Shown: positions 18,780 through 26,946 of the stretch, in pieces
Position numbering within the stretch: the stretch's first letter is position 1
Layout of the letters: every line of letters starts with the position of its first letter
DNA from: Microbacterium sp. H83
GTDB taxonomy: Bacteria > Actinomycetota > Actinomycetes > Actinomycetales > Microbacteriaceae
DNA: 64,000 bases
Reading direction: 5' to 3'
NCBI RefSeq assembly: GCF_001650405.1
Contig: NZ_LWCU01000053.1
Location: 90,346 to 154,345, forward strand
The notes under the pieces: model-generated
Database searches by the model: none
What the model saw: only the letters and a program-made list of their open reading frames with translations
What the model was told of the DNA's origin: nothing
Made by a program: the position numbers and the translations under genes

Positions 18780-18786
18780 GCCCGGG

Positions 18787-19311
18787 TCAGGCTCGCAGCT
18801 CGAAGGTCGTGGCGCCCACCTTGATCGGGGTGCCGAGCGAGAGCGAGACGGGTCCGCCGGCCACCCGCTGACCCGCGACGAAGGTGCCGTTCGTCGAGTC
18901 GAGGTCCTGGATCGCCCAGGCGTCGCCGCGCAGCAGCAGGCGCGCGTGATGGCTGGAGGTGTAGTCGTCGCGGATCACGAGGGCGGACTCGCTCGAGCGG
19001 CCGATCGTGAGCGTGTCGGTGCCGAGCGGGAGCTCGAGCCCGGCCTTCGGTCCCGAGGTGATGACGAGGCGCTTCGCCGTGGCGATGGTCGCGGGACCGG
19101 TCGTGGCGGGCTTGGCCGACGACGGGCGAGCCGGAGCCGGCGGGGCGGCCGGCGCGGGGGCGCCCGCATCGGCCTCGGCCGGCAGCTTGCGCACCTTCAT
19201 GCCGAACAGGTCGGCGCGCAGCGAGTAGACGACGCCGAAAACGAAGAACCACAGCAGCAGGAGGAACCCGAAGCGCAGCAGCAGGAGGACGAGTTCGGAG
19301 GGGGTGCTCAC
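18787..19311 (-). CDS. fhaB: FHA-domain membrane protein FhaB (FipA)
   Basis: A 174-residue protein with an N-terminal membrane helix (about 5-27), an Ala/Pro-rich linker (about 45-75), and a C-terminal FHA domain with IGRSSESALVI, SSHHARL and STNGTFV. FHA domains bind phosphothreonine. In mycobacteria the orthologue is a kinase substrate that links to cell division proteins. The ATG overlaps the stop of fhaA by 4 bp. Confidence 0.95.
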   Translation of the reverse strand: MSTPSELVLLLLRFGFLLLLWFFVFGVVYSLRADLFGMKVRKLPAEADAGAPAPAAPPAPARPSSAKPATTGPATIATAKRLVITSGPKAGLELPLGTDTLTIGRSSESALVIRDDYTSSHHARLLLRGDAWAIQDLDSTNGTFVAGQRVAGGPVSLSLGTPIKVGATTFELRA

Positions 19312-20036
19312 GAGATCGCTCCGAACGCACGGGTCGCGTCGTCGTCGCGCGGACGAGCGGGACGTGACGGAGTGGCGACGGGGACGACGCGGAAGACGAG
19401 GTCCGTGCGGCCGATCGTGATGGTGGTGTCGGAGGGAAGGGCCGCCTCGCGCACCTTCTGACCGTCGACCTTGGTCCCGTTGGTCGAACCGAGGTCCCGC
19501 ATCATCGCGCGCTCGCCGTCCCAGAGGACCTCGACGTGCTTGCGGCTCGATCCGGCATCCGCGATCGTGATGTCGGCATCCGTGCCTCGGCCGATGACCG
19601 TGCGGGCTCGGGTGAGCGAGTGGCGGCGGCCGTCGACGTCGATGACGGCCTGCCAGTTGACGCGACCCTCGACGGTGCCCGAGCTGACCCGCACGGTGCC
19701 GGTGGCGATCTTGTCGTCGCCTTCGAGAGTGATGGCGAGCGGTCCGGAGAAGCTGTAGCCCTGCGCCTTGCCGTGCTTCGTGAGGAGGGCGAGCAGCTCG
19801 TCCGTGAGCGCGCCGCCGAGTCCCTGCATCCGCTCGGCGTCGTCGGTGCTGAGGCGCACCACGTAGCTGTTGGGCGCGATGATGCGGTCGCGGCTCACCA
19901 CAGCCGCCTTGGTGTCCGCCTCGCGCCGAATGGCCGAGGCGATCTCCACGGGCTGGATGCCGCTGCGGAAGGTCTTCGCGAAGGCGCTGTTCACAGCGCG
20001 CTCGAGACCCTTCTCAAAGCTGTCAAGTAGTCCCAC
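19308..20036 (-). CDS. fhaA: DUF3662/FHA-domain protein FhaA
   Basis: A 242-residue protein starting with GTG. The N-terminal 120 residues form the DUF3662 domain (GLLDSFEKGLERAVN). The C-terminal FHA domain contains IGRGTDADI, SSRKHVEV and STNGTKVDGQ. The orthologue in mycobacteria is phosphorylated by PknB and regulates peptidoglycan flux. The linker between the two domains is much shorter than in mycobacterial FhaA (about 530 residues there). The start has a GAGGAG ribosome site 4 nt upstream. It is the first gene of the operon. Confidence 0.94.
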   Translation of the reverse strand: MGLLDSFEKGLERAVNSAFAKTFRSGIQPVEIASAIRREADTKAAVVSRDRIIAPNSYVVRLSTDDAERMQGLGGALTDELLALLTKHGKAQGYSFSGPLAITLEGDDKIATGTVRVSSGTVEGRVNWQAVIDVDGRRHSLTRARTVIGRGTDADITIADAGSSRKHVEVLWDGERAMMRDLGSTNGTKVDGQKVREAALPSDTTITIGRTDLVFRVVPVATPSRPARPRDDDATRAFGAIS

Positions 20037-20068
20037 TGGGCTCCTCTGGCATGCCGACCGGTAGGGAC

Positions 20069-20074
20069 ATCGTA
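20069..20074 (-). promoter_or_regulatory. -10 box of the fhaA-pknB operon
   Basis: TACGAT on the minus strand lies 32 bp before the fhaA GTG and fits the actinobacterial TANNNT box. No convincing -35 box was found. The leader would contain the GAGGAG ribosome site. Confidence 0.45.
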
Positions 20075-20210
20075 GCCAGGTGTCCTGGGTGAACACCGTC
20101 GCGACCGCTGTTTCCCGGCGTTCTCGGGGGTTTCCGGCGATGTTCGCCGGCGCCGGTCCGCGGTCCTGCGGGCGGTGCGAGCACCCGCTGCGGTCGTCTG
20201 CAGGGTCGAT

Positions 20211-20255
20211 ATCCGTGTGCAGGTCGAGACTCGCCGACCCGACCTGCACACGGAT
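20211..20255. repeat. 16-bp perfect inverted repeat with 13-nt spacer
   Basis: The arm ATCCGTGTGCAGGTCG (20211-20226) is exactly repeated in inverted form at 20240-20255. It lies about 140 bp upstream of the fhaA promoter and 130 bp upstream of the tRNA. It may be an operator or a transcript hairpin; neither flanking gene ends here, so a terminator role is unlikely. Confidence 0.8.
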
Positions 20256-20385
20256 CCTCGGCATGCAGACGGCGAAGGATCGAGGGGCAGGTCGGATGCT
20301 CGGCGGATGCCGGCGGCGCCGGTTTCATCGGCGGTCGGATCGCGTGATATCCTCGCAAAGTTGAGTTCTTCGGAACGAGACGCTC

Positions 20386-20468
20386 GCGCGAGTGGCGGAA
20401 TGGTAGACGCGCTGGCTTCAGGTGCCAGTGTTCGCAAGGACGTGGGGGTTCGAGTCCCCCCTCGCGCA
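20386..20468 (+). tRNA. tRNA-Leu (anticodon CAG)
   Basis: The acceptor stem GCGCGAG (20386-20392) pairs with CTCGCGC (20461-20467), with A20468 as the discriminator base. The anticodon stem CTGGC/GCCAG encloses the loop TTCAGGT with anticodon CAG at 20419-20421. The variable arm is long, as expected for a class II tRNA, and the T-loop GTTCGAGTC is present. CCA is not encoded. It reads CUG, the main leucine codon in this GC-rich genome. Confidence 0.97.
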
Positions 20469-20531
20469 CAGACACGACAGCGGCGGCGCACTTCGAGGAA
20501 TCGAGGTGGCCGCCGCTTCGTCCTTCCCACC

Positions 20532-20798
20532 TCAGTCCTGGATGCCGGCCCGGCGGCCGTGCTGCTCCTCGAACGCTCGGGTCGCCCGGGAAGCCGCACG
20601 GATCTGGCGGATGCCGATCACGACGCCCACCAGAGCGAGAAGGACGCCGAGGAAGGGCCAGAGGTCTGCACCGTCGAGGAGGACGGTGGTCGTCCAGAAC
20701 GCCCCGAACACGACCGACGAGACCACCGTGTAGACGCCGCCGTTGCGCTGTCTCCGCAGGGCCATGCGCTGCTGGATGAGGAGTGCGCCGTCGTTCAT
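20532..20798 (-). CDS. Small two-helix membrane protein of unknown function
   Basis: An 88-residue protein with a basic N-terminal helix (RMALRRQRNG), two membrane spans (about 22-40 and 45-63) and a charged, cytoplasmic C-terminal helix. The start is chosen because TATGCT (20805-20810) lies exactly 6 nt upstream, consistent with a leaderless mRNA; longer in-frame starts run into the opposite gene. I do not recognise the family. Confidence 0.78.
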   Translation of the reverse strand: MNDGALLIQQRMALRRQRNGGVYTVVSSVVFGAFWTTTVLLDGADLWPFLGVLLALVGVVIGIRQIRAASRATRAFEEQHGRRAGIQD

Positions 20799-20895
20799 GG
20801 GTGAAGCATAGACGCCGTGCCCCACCCCGGGACCGGGGCTATCGCCGGAGCGGCCTCGTATGCCACTGTGACACCGGAGACATCGACTGGGGGTC

Positions 20896-21870
20896 GTGGT
20901 GCGCATTCTTCTGAACATCGTCGCGCTGCTCGTGGTGGCCGTGCTCTCGGCGGGCGGCGCGATACTCATCGCGGTGAACACGCCGGACGGGCGGGACCTG
21001 GGGTGGGTGGCCGGCGCCGCCGTCTCCGGATACCTCCTCGCTCCACTGCTGCTGGCGAGTCTGTCGTCGTTCTGGGAGGTGGGGCGCTCCGCGGACGCAC
21101 GACGTGGTGAACGGCGGCTGCTCCTCGTCACGGTCGGGGTGCAGGTGCTCGCGACCGTCGCGATGTGCGTGTTCACGGTGGCGACCGGAGCGGCGTGGTG
21201 GTTGACGCCCCTGTTCCTCGTGGTCGGCGTCGCGGCGATGGCAGCCGCGGTGGCACTCGTGCCGTTCCTTCGTCGTGTCGATCGCGCCCGCCCCGCCGAC
21301 ACGTCTCCGCCCGGGTACGGTCGTGCCGAGTTCCGTCGCGATCTCCGCCGCATCCTCGTGACGATCGTGGCCACGCTCGTCGGCGGAGCAGTGGTGATGG
21401 GCGGACTGCTGGCGCTCCTCGCGCCCGACGAGCTCAGCCTGGTCCTGAGGTACGCGCCGCTCCTCGCCGTCATGGGCGGCGGCATCGCCTGTGTTCTCGT
21501 GTCGGGCCGCCTCGGCCGCCGCATCCGCGACCTGGTCGGCGGCGACATGGGGCGCGCCGACCGGATCGGCAAGGTCGTCGTCAGGAACAAGGACATCTCG
21601 CTCTCGCCCGAGGACGAGGAGCTGGTCGCCCCGTTCGCCCGCCTGTCGTGGGTGTCGCAGGTGTACCAGCTCGCGTGGGTCATCCTGTTCTTCGTCGCGA
21701 CCGCGGCGCTTCAGCTCTTCCGATTCGCCGACGACCCGACCGACCCGTGGCCGATGTGGTTCGTCGTCGCCTTCGGCGCGGCTCTCATCGCCGTCATCCC
21801 CGTGACCGTCATCCAGGTGCGTCGCACGCGCTCGTTCGCCGTCGCCGCAGAGGATCGAGCGCCGCGATGA
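20896..21870 (+). CDS. Multi-pass membrane protein of unknown function
   Basis: A 324-residue protein with about eight predicted helices, including an N-terminal span (ILLNIVALLVVAVLSAGGAILI) and four in the second half, with a cytoplasmic loop rich in Arg and Asp near residues 130-155. No catalytic motif is recognised. Two consecutive GTG codons (20896, 20899) can serve as the start. It overlaps the following gene by 4 bp (ATGA), so the pair probably works together at the membrane. Confidence 0.8.
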   Translation: MVRILLNIVALLVVAVLSAGGAILIAVNTPDGRDLGWVAGAAVSGYLLAPLLLASLSSFWEVGRSADARRGERRLLLVTVGVQVLATVAMCVFTVATGAAWWLTPLFLVVGVAAMAAAVALVPFLRRVDRARPADTSPPGYGRAEFRRDLRRILVTIVATLVGGAVVMGGLLALLAPDELSLVLRYAPLLAVMGGGIACVLVSGRLGRRIRDLVGGDMGRADRIGKVVVRNKDISLSPEDEELVAPFARLSWVSQVYQLAWVILFFVATAALQLFRFADDPTDPWPMWFVVAFGAALIAVIPVTVIQVRRTRSFAVAAEDRAPR

Positions 21871-22157
21871 CGGATGAGCCGTCCGGCGACCGTCGCGCGG
21901 ACCTCGAGAAGCGGCTCGCAGAGGTGCGGGCCGAGCTCGCCGACCTCGCACAGGAGCGCCTGCGGTTCATCGTCGGCGACACCTCTGTCCTCCGTGAGCG
22001 ATCCGAGGAGCTCGAGTCGGAAGCAGACGGGATCCGACGGCAGCTGGGCCTTCCGCCGGCTGTCGGCCGCCCCGCGCGCCGAGACGGCCTCGGGTGGACG
22101 ATCGTCTGTCTCAGCGCTGTCGTCATCGTGGTCGCGCTCTGGATGCTCGTGCAGTAG
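21867..22157 (+). CDS. Coiled-coil protein with C-terminal membrane helix
   Basis: A 96-residue protein. Residues about 8-60 are strongly helical and charged with heptad character (LEKRLAEVRAELADLAQERL). A Pro/Arg-rich link is followed by one membrane span (WTIVCLSAVVIVVALWMLV) that ends at the C-terminus, so it may be tail-anchored. Translational coupling to the upstream membrane protein (21867-21870) suggests a shared complex. The function is unknown. Confidence 0.78.
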   Translation: MTDEPSGDRRADLEKRLAEVRAELADLAQERLRFIVGDTSVLRERSEELESEADGIRRQLGLPPAVGRPARRDGLGWTIVCLSAVVIVVALWMLVQ

Positions 22158-22171
22158 TCCCGACCCGGACC

Positions 22172-22903
22172 TCAGTCGTCGACGCGCACCTCGACGGCGT
22201 TCCCGCGGAGGGTGAACTGCAGAGCGGTGCCCTCCGGGAACTGCGTCCGCAGCTCATCCGTGACGCCGGAATCGACAGTGAACTGGATCGTGGCGGGGAA
22301 GGCTCCGGCGGAGCATCCGATCTGGAACCCCCCGAAGTCGTTCGACAGGAGCACATCGGAGTTCGCGGCCAGCAGGCAGGATTCGCCGGAACGGTCGGAG
22401 GTGACCCACTCGGGGTTTCGGACGAACGTGATGCCGAAGTAGTCCTCGAACACCGCGGACCCGTCCTGCGGTTCGCCGAGCACCTCCGGCCACTCCCCTG
22501 ATTCGTCGACGCCGATGGTGGTCACGAGCCCCGGGGTCGCGGGTCGAGAGGTCGCCACGAAGGCTCCCGCGCCGACCGCTGCCAGCACGACACAGAGGGC
22601 GCCGACGGCCAGCCACGCGGGTCGCGGAGCGGGCGAGAAGGGGCGGATGCGGTCGGGAACCGCGACCGGATGCTCGGCGGCGCGGCCGTCCGCATCCCTC
22701 CCGCCGTCCGTGGCGGCGGGAAGCGGCGCCTGCGTGCCGCGCAGCTCGGCGAGGATCTCCTCGGCATCCGCATCCACGATCTCGAACTCCCGGGACTCGA
22801 GCGCGGCCAGCCTCCGCAGCGCGGCGGGGTCACCGCCGATGTCGGCATCCCGACCGTAGGCCCGTTCCTGGAGTGCGCGCAGCTCGGCGTCCTTCTTCGT
22901 CAT
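22172..22903 (-). CDS. Single-pass membrane protein with extracytoplasmic domain
   Basis: A 243-residue protein. The N-terminal 90 residues are cytoplasmic and charged, with a helical region ending EEILAELRG. A membrane helix (about 96-118, AWLAVGALCVVLAAVGAGAF) is followed by an outer domain of about 120 residues containing two Cys (SCLLAANSD and IGCSAGAFP) that could form a disulphide. I do not recognise the domain. It faces the preceding gene with a 14-bp gap. Confidence 0.75.
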   Translation of the reverse strand: MTKKDAELRALQERAYGRDADIGGDPAALRRLAALESREFEIVDADAEEILAELRGTQAPLPAATDGGRDADGRAAEHPVAVPDRIRPFSPAPRPAWLAVGALCVVLAAVGAGAFVATSRPATPGLVTTIGVDESGEWPEVLGEPQDGSAVFEDYFGITFVRNPEWVTSDRSGESCLLAANSDVLLSNDFGGFQIGCSAGAFPATIQFTVDSGVTDELRTQFPEGTALQFTLRGNAVEVRVDD

Positions 22904-23039
22904 CGTCCGCTCCGCCCTTGCGACTGCCGTTCCGTCGGCGTGTCCTCCTCACACGCTAGAGGACGGCGTCTCGGGCCATACCGCCCAGGAGGGTCGCAGG
23001 TCGGACGTCGGGTCGTTTGTTCCGCACACGAGGTACAAG

Positions 23040-23061
23040 TTGTGATACACATATGACACAA
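23040..23061. promoter_or_regulatory. Imperfect palindrome, candidate GntR operator
   Basis: TTGTG (23040-23044) and CACAA (23057-23061) bracket a partly symmetric AT-rich core containing ATACACATATG. The site lies 16 bp upstream of the membrane protein gene that is coupled to a YtrA-like regulator. Autoregulation through this site is a reasonable inference because YtrA regulators usually control their own operon. Confidence 0.45.
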
Positions 23062-23077
23062 GGCAGAGGGGGACGCG

Positions 23078-24115
23078 ATGATGTCGATGACCACCTGGAG
23101 CGTGCCGGAGATCGCCAGCGCGCTCCTGTCACTGCCGATCACGTCGCTCGTGCTCGGCGTGTTCGTCGCGCTCGTGATCGAGGCCTGGTCGTCGCGACCG
23201 TCTCGGACAGCGGATGCCGATCGAACCGACCTTCGCGCGTCGCACCGTCTCGAGATCCGGGGGAGGCACCGCGACGAGGTCGTCCTCCTCGGAGTGGTGC
23301 CGCTCCTGATCATCGCGGTGACCGTGACCGATGTCCTGGTCCGTTCGTACGTTCTCGACATGTCGGCATCCATCGCTCCGCTCCGCGTCGCCACGCCTCT
23401 GCTCGCCGCATGCCTGGGCATCGCGCTCGTCGCCGCGGTGATCGTCCTGCGTGGGCGCGTGTCCGCGGTCCCGGGGCCGCCGACCGCCCGGCGCACCTGG
23501 TCGAGCTTCAGTCGCCGACGCGATCTGATCGTGGCGGGAGCTCTCGCCGTCGCCCTGGTCGCGACCACCGTGCTCGCGGGACTCGTATCGTCGACAGATG
23601 CCGACGGACGGCACACCGTGCTCGAGATCCCGGTGCCCAATTTGCCCGGCGTCGATCCGCTGCGGATGCACTTCTACGGCTGGGCGTACGGTCTGCCGAC
23701 GCTGCTGGTCGTCGCCGCGCTCGCCGCGGCGGTCGGCGCACTGCTCCACGTCAACTCCGGGCGACCGTTCATCCGACCGGAGACCACGAGCGCAGAGCGG
23801 ACGATCCGCCGACACGTCGCATCGGACGCCGTCCAGATCGCGGCCGCCGCCACGGCGCTGGCGCTGGCGGCAGCGTGGCGACTCGTCGCGGACGCGAACG
23901 AGGTGACCGGCATCGTCATCACCGGGGTGAACGAGGGGAATCCGTACGACGCGACCTGGAGGTACGCGGAGCTCGCCACCATCGCCGGGTGGGGAGCGCC
24001 GGTGCTCGAGATCGCCGCCTTCGCCCTCCTCGTGCTGGTCGCCATCCGGACGGCGCGTCGCCTGCCGGCTGCGGCGCCGTCCGCCGCACCCGAGCTCCTG
24101 CGGGTACTGCGATGA
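23078..24115 (+). CDS. Polytopic membrane protein in a GntR-regulated operon
   Basis: A 345-residue protein with about seven membrane helices: an N-terminal helix (PITSLVLGVFVALVIEAW), two between 65 and 125, one near 150-170, then three more. An outer loop of about 30 residues after helix four holds VLEIPVPNLPGVDPLRMHFY. No ATPase or permease signature is seen. It has a GAGGGGGA ribosome site; three ATG codons (23078, 23081, 23087) are possible starts. Its stop overlaps the start of the regulator gene by 4 bp. It may be the target or sensor partner of that regulator. Confidence 0.8.
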   Translation: MMSMTTWSVPEIASALLSLPITSLVLGVFVALVIEAWSSRPSRTADADRTDLRASHRLEIRGRHRDEVVLLGVVPLLIIAVTVTDVLVRSYVLDMSASIAPLRVATPLLAACLGIALVAAVIVLRGRVSAVPGPPTARRTWSSFSRRRDLIVAGALAVALVATTVLAGLVSSTDADGRHTVLEIPVPNLPGVDPLRMHFYGWAYGLPTLLVVAALAAAVGALLHVNSGRPFIRPETTSAERTIRRHVASDAVQIAAAATALALAAAWRLVADANEVTGIVITGVNEGNPYDATWRYAELATIAGWGAPVLEIAAFALLVLVAIRTARRLPAAAPSAAPELLRVLR

Positions 24116-24540
24116 CGAGGGAGCGTGTGCAGGCACGGACACCCGTGTCGCCGCCGGAGCAGGTCGCCGCCGTCGCCGAGGAGGGCGGGTCGGCAGTCGA
24201 CATCTACCGGCAGTTCCGCGGGCTGATCGTCTCGGGTCAGCTCGGTGCGAACGAGCGGCTGCCGACCGTCCGCCAGACCGCGCGCGACCTCGGCGTCGCG
24301 CCCGGGACCGCCGCCAAGGCGTACAAGATGCTCGAGCAGGAGGGCTTGGTGGTGAGCCGCACGGCTGCGGGAACTCGCGTGGCGGAGTCGGCGGCGGTGC
24401 TTCCGCTTCCGGTGATGCGGCTGGCGCGCGAGCTGGTCGAGACGGCGGCTGCCTCGGGGTCGAACGTGGACGATGTGGTCAGCGTGCTGCGCGTGCTGTG
24501 GTCGACGGAATCCGGCGGTCAGAGAACACCCGGAGCCTGA
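24112..24540 (+). CDS. GntR family transcriptional regulator, YtrA-like
   Basis: A 142-residue regulator. The winged helix-turn-helix spans about residues 28-95 with the GntR core IYRQFRGLIVSGQL, LPTVRQTARDLGVAPGTAAK and AYKMLEQEGLV. The C-terminal part is short (about 45 residues), which places it in the YtrA subfamily, whose members usually regulate neighbouring membrane protein or ABC transporter genes. It is coupled by ATGA to the membrane protein gene upstream. Confidence 0.9.
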   Translation: MTRERVQARTPVSPPEQVAAVAEEGGSAVDIYRQFRGLIVSGQLGANERLPTVRQTARDLGVAPGTAAKAYKMLEQEGLVVSRTAAGTRVAESAAVLPLPVMRLARELVETAAASGSNVDDVVSVLRVLWSTESGGQRTPGA

Positions 24541-24617
24541 GACGAGGACCCCGGGGCAGCTGTTCGCCACCGCGACGGCTCCACACGCTCATGCGACGAG
24601 CACCGCACACGGCGGGC

Positions 24618-25211
24618 TCAGCCCTGTGCGATGAGCTGATTGAGGAGCGCATCGCCCAGGTCGCGATCCGCGTACACCCGCCGCAGCACGCCCGACGTGG
24701 GTCTGTACTCGGCAGCATCCTCGCCCTCCCACCGCAGCACCAGTCCCGCGCGTTCGAGCGTGCGCCACGACGCGACATTTCGGCTGAGAGCCCGGGCCGT
24801 CACCGGCGTCTCCGGATCGGCGGCGTTCGCAGCCCGCGCGGCGGCGACCGCGATCTCGGTCGCGAAGGCGTGGCCCCAGATCCTCGGCGAGAGGCGGTAG
24901 CCGACGTTCCACGCCCGAATGTCGGGGCGTCGCATCGCGGCTCCGCCGAGCCCGACGATCTCTTCCGGTCCGACGCCCGGGAGCGGGTCGCGAAGACGGA
25001 CGACCCACCATCCGACGCCGTGGTGGCGCCACGAACGGCTGTAGTCCTCGGCCATCGATCGGCTCTGCGATATGTCGGTCTCGACGGCCTCGGGCAGGTG
25101 GCGCCAGGTCGCCGGGTCGGATTGCAGAGCGAAGATCGCCTCCACGGTCGTCGCGTCTGCGGCATCGATGGGCGAGAGCACGAGTCGGTCGGTCACGGTG
25201 TCAGGGATCAC
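24618..25211 (-). CDS. GNAT family N-acetyltransferase (RimJ/RimL type)
   Basis: A 197-residue protein that begins with the RimJ/L pattern VTDRLVLSP. Later core segments are VGLGGAAMRR, WNVGYRLSPRIWGHAFATE (the acetyl-CoA P-loop region), and ARALSRNVASWRTLERAGLV, which contains the typical N-x-x-S followed by LE+xGF. It acetylates an amino group on a protein or small molecule; the substrate is unknown. The GTG at 25211 is chosen because TATGCT (25218-25223) lies exactly 6 nt upstream. Confidence 0.9.
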   Translation of the reverse strand: MIPDTVTDRLVLSPIDAADATTVEAIFALQSDPATWRHLPEAVETDISQSRSMAEDYSRSWRHHGVGWWVVRLRDPLPGVGPEEIVGLGGAAMRRPDIRAWNVGYRLSPRIWGHAFATEIAVAAARAANAADPETPVTARALSRNVASWRTLERAGLVLRWEGEDAAEYRPTSGVLRRVYADRDLGDALLNQLIAQG

Positions 25212-25293
25212 GGCATCAGCATAGGAAGACCGCCACGACGGCGCGGCGACTGTTCCTGGTGCATGGGACGTGACGCGTCGATACACTCGCCCG

Positions 25294-25677
25294 ATGAGCA
25301 CCACTCGGATCGATGCGCCTCGCCAGGGCGTCGCCCATCAACCGCGCTGGTTCCCGCGTCGCCGACTGGTGCTGCTCGTGACGCTCATCCTCGTTCCCTT
25401 CGCGCTCGCCGCTGTGCTGAACAGCTACGGACCGCCGACCGCCGAGAGCGCTGTGCGGATGGCGTTCGCGACTGTCGCCGGTCAGACCGTGGCGATCGGG
25501 GGAGCGCTTGCCGCGCTCGTCATCACGATCGTCTCCCGCCGGAACCTACCGGGCATCGTCTTCTTCGGCCTGCTGGCCGTCATCGTCACCGCGAACGCCG
25601 TCATGGCGATGACCGGCGCGGGCCAGCTGCTGCTCGACCGGCTCGACCTCGTGGCAGCGATCGCCGCGGAAGGCTGA
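25294..25677 (+). CDS. Small membrane protein with three helices
   Basis: A 127-residue protein with a basic N-terminus (RWFPRRR) and three membrane spans (about 27-45, 57-78 and 86-108). I do not recognise a family. The start at 25294 is preferred over an in-frame GTG at 25270 because TACACT (25282-25287) is exactly 6 nt upstream of the ATG. It stands alone on the plus strand. Confidence 0.7.
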   Translation: MSTTRIDAPRQGVAHQPRWFPRRRLVLLVTLILVPFALAAVLNSYGPPTAESAVRMAFATVAGQTVAIGGALAALVITIVSRRNLPGIVFFGLLAVIVTANAVMAMTGAGQLLLDRLDLVAAIAAEG

Positions 25678-25823
25678 TCAGGCGCGCGAGCGAGTGCGAA
25701 GAGCGAGATCGCTCCCCATTTCCATCTGCTCGCTGAGCTCTCCGCGATGCGAGGCGACCTTGCGCGGCCAGCGGCAGAGTACGTTGACCGGGCCCCAGGA
25801 GGAGAAAACCGGGAGAGACTGGA

Positions 25824-26651
25824 ATGAACCCCACCCTCGTCTCCGGAGCTCGAATGACCGATCAGCCGCGCAAGGCCCCCTCTCAAGCCGTCCTCGAGGT
25901 GCAGGCTGTGGAGCAGGTCAGTCCCGACCTCATCCGCATCACGGCGGGCGGCGACGGGTACGCGGCGTTCGTCGACAACGATTCCACCGACAAGTACGTG
26001 AAGATCCTGTTCGCCGACCCTGCTCACGGGCTCGTCCCTCCCTATGACCTCTCGCGGCTGCGCGAGGACAGCCCCGAGAAGCTCCCTACGCGCCGCACAT
26101 ACACGGTGCGGTCGTCCGACCCTGAGCAGCAGCGCCTCCTGATCGACTTCGTCGTGCACGGCGATGAGGGCGTCGCGGGTCCGTGGGCGCGGCGGGCGAG
26201 GCCCGGCGACACCCTCGTGGTCAGCGGCGCGGGCGGCGGCTACCGGCCCCGGTCGGACGCACCGTGGCACCTGCTGGTCGGCGACCACACCGCGCTGCCG
26301 GCGATCTCGTCTGCAGTGGAGGCGCTGGCACCGGATGCTGTGGGGCACGTCCTCCTGTCCGTCGCCGACCCGTCGGACCGCATCCTCCCTGACGTGCCGA
26401 ATGGCGTCGTCGTCATGTGGACCGCGACCGATGACGAACTCCTCACCGCACTCACCGCCCTGCCGTGGGCCCAGGGGCATCCCGGCGTCTTCGCGCACGG
26501 CGAGCGGGGGACGATCAAGGCGGTGCGGGCTCTGCTCAAGGAACGCGACGTGCCCCGCGAGCACCTCTCGATCTCGGCGTACTGGGCGCGCGGCCGGGCC
26601 GAGGATCAGTTCCAGGCGGAGAAGCGCGAGCCGATCGGGCAGATCGAGTAG
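25824..26651 (+). CDS. Siderophore-interacting protein (ViuB-like ferric reductase)
   Basis: A 275-residue flavoprotein. The FAD-binding half (about 20-130) has the family motif RRTYTVR and the DFVVHGDEGVAGPWA segment. The second half is the SIP domain with HLLVGDHTALPAIS near residue 150 and a C-terminal helix ending SISAYWARGR. Such cytosolic enzymes reduce ferric siderophores to release iron. The start at 25824 has a GGGAGAG ribosome site; ATG 25854 is an alternative. No siderophore transporter is nearby. Confidence 0.92.
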   Translation: MNPTLVSGARMTDQPRKAPSQAVLEVQAVEQVSPDLIRITAGGDGYAAFVDNDSTDKYVKILFADPAHGLVPPYDLSRLREDSPEKLPTRRTYTVRSSDPEQQRLLIDFVVHGDEGVAGPWARRARPGDTLVVSGAGGGYRPRSDAPWHLLVGDHTALPAISSAVEALAPDAVGHVLLSVADPSDRILPDVPNGVVVMWTATDDELLTALTALPWAQGHPGVFAHGERGTIKAVRALLKERDVPREHLSISAYWARGRAEDQFQAEKREPIGQIE

Positions 26652-26670
26652 CCGCTCCTAAGCTGAGAGG

Positions 26671-26946
26671 ATGCTCGCCGCCCTGATCCGCCCGTCCGAG
26701 ACCAGCACGGCCGAGGTCGTCGGCACCTCGCTGGAGGACGTGATGACCCAGCTGCAGGCGCAGCGGCCGGAGGGCTTCGATCTCGTCTGCTCGCCGGTGC
26801 GGATGCTCAAGGGCGAGGCGAAGATGCAGGCCACCGGCACCTTCCAGCGTATGGACGGGATCCGAGAGATCGAGGCCGACAGCATGGCCGCTCTCGAGGC
26901 TCAGGTCCCGGAGGGCTGGCAGATGCTCTCGGTGCGCTCCTTCTGA
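26671..26946 (+). CDS. Small conserved protein of unknown function
   Basis: A 91-residue soluble protein with an alternating alpha/beta pattern (FDLVCSPVRML, KMQATGTFQRMDG, PEGWQMLSVRSF). I do not recognise it. TAAGCT (26659-26664) lies 6 nt before the ATG, which suggests a leaderless transcript. Its stop codon lies inside the left copy of the 16-bp direct repeat that bounds the island, and its last 46 bp overlap the convergent Nudix gene of the island. Confidence 0.72.
   Translation: MLAALIRPSETSTAEVVGTSLEDVMTQLQAQRPEGFDLVCSPVRMLKGEAKMQATGTFQRMDGIREIEADSMAALEAQVPEGWQMLSVRSF

Larger units (their letters stand above)
20037..20385. other. Divergent intergenic region between fhaA and tRNA-Leu
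   Basis: These 349 bases hold no credible gene. On the minus strand TACGAT (20069-20074) is a plausible -10 for the fhaA-pknB operon, with a leader of about 25-30 nt. The middle has a striking 16-bp perfect inverted repeat (20211-20226 with 20240-20255). The right end holds the presumed tRNA promoter. Confidence 0.7.

Noticed and set aside
11145..20036. The fhaA-pknB kinase operon as a novel system
   Set aside because: Gene content and order match the established actinobacterial growth and division cluster.
20386..20475. A minus-strand frame reading VREGGLEPPRPCEHWHLK
   Set aside because: This peptide is the well-known false translation of the antisense of tRNA-Leu, not a protein.
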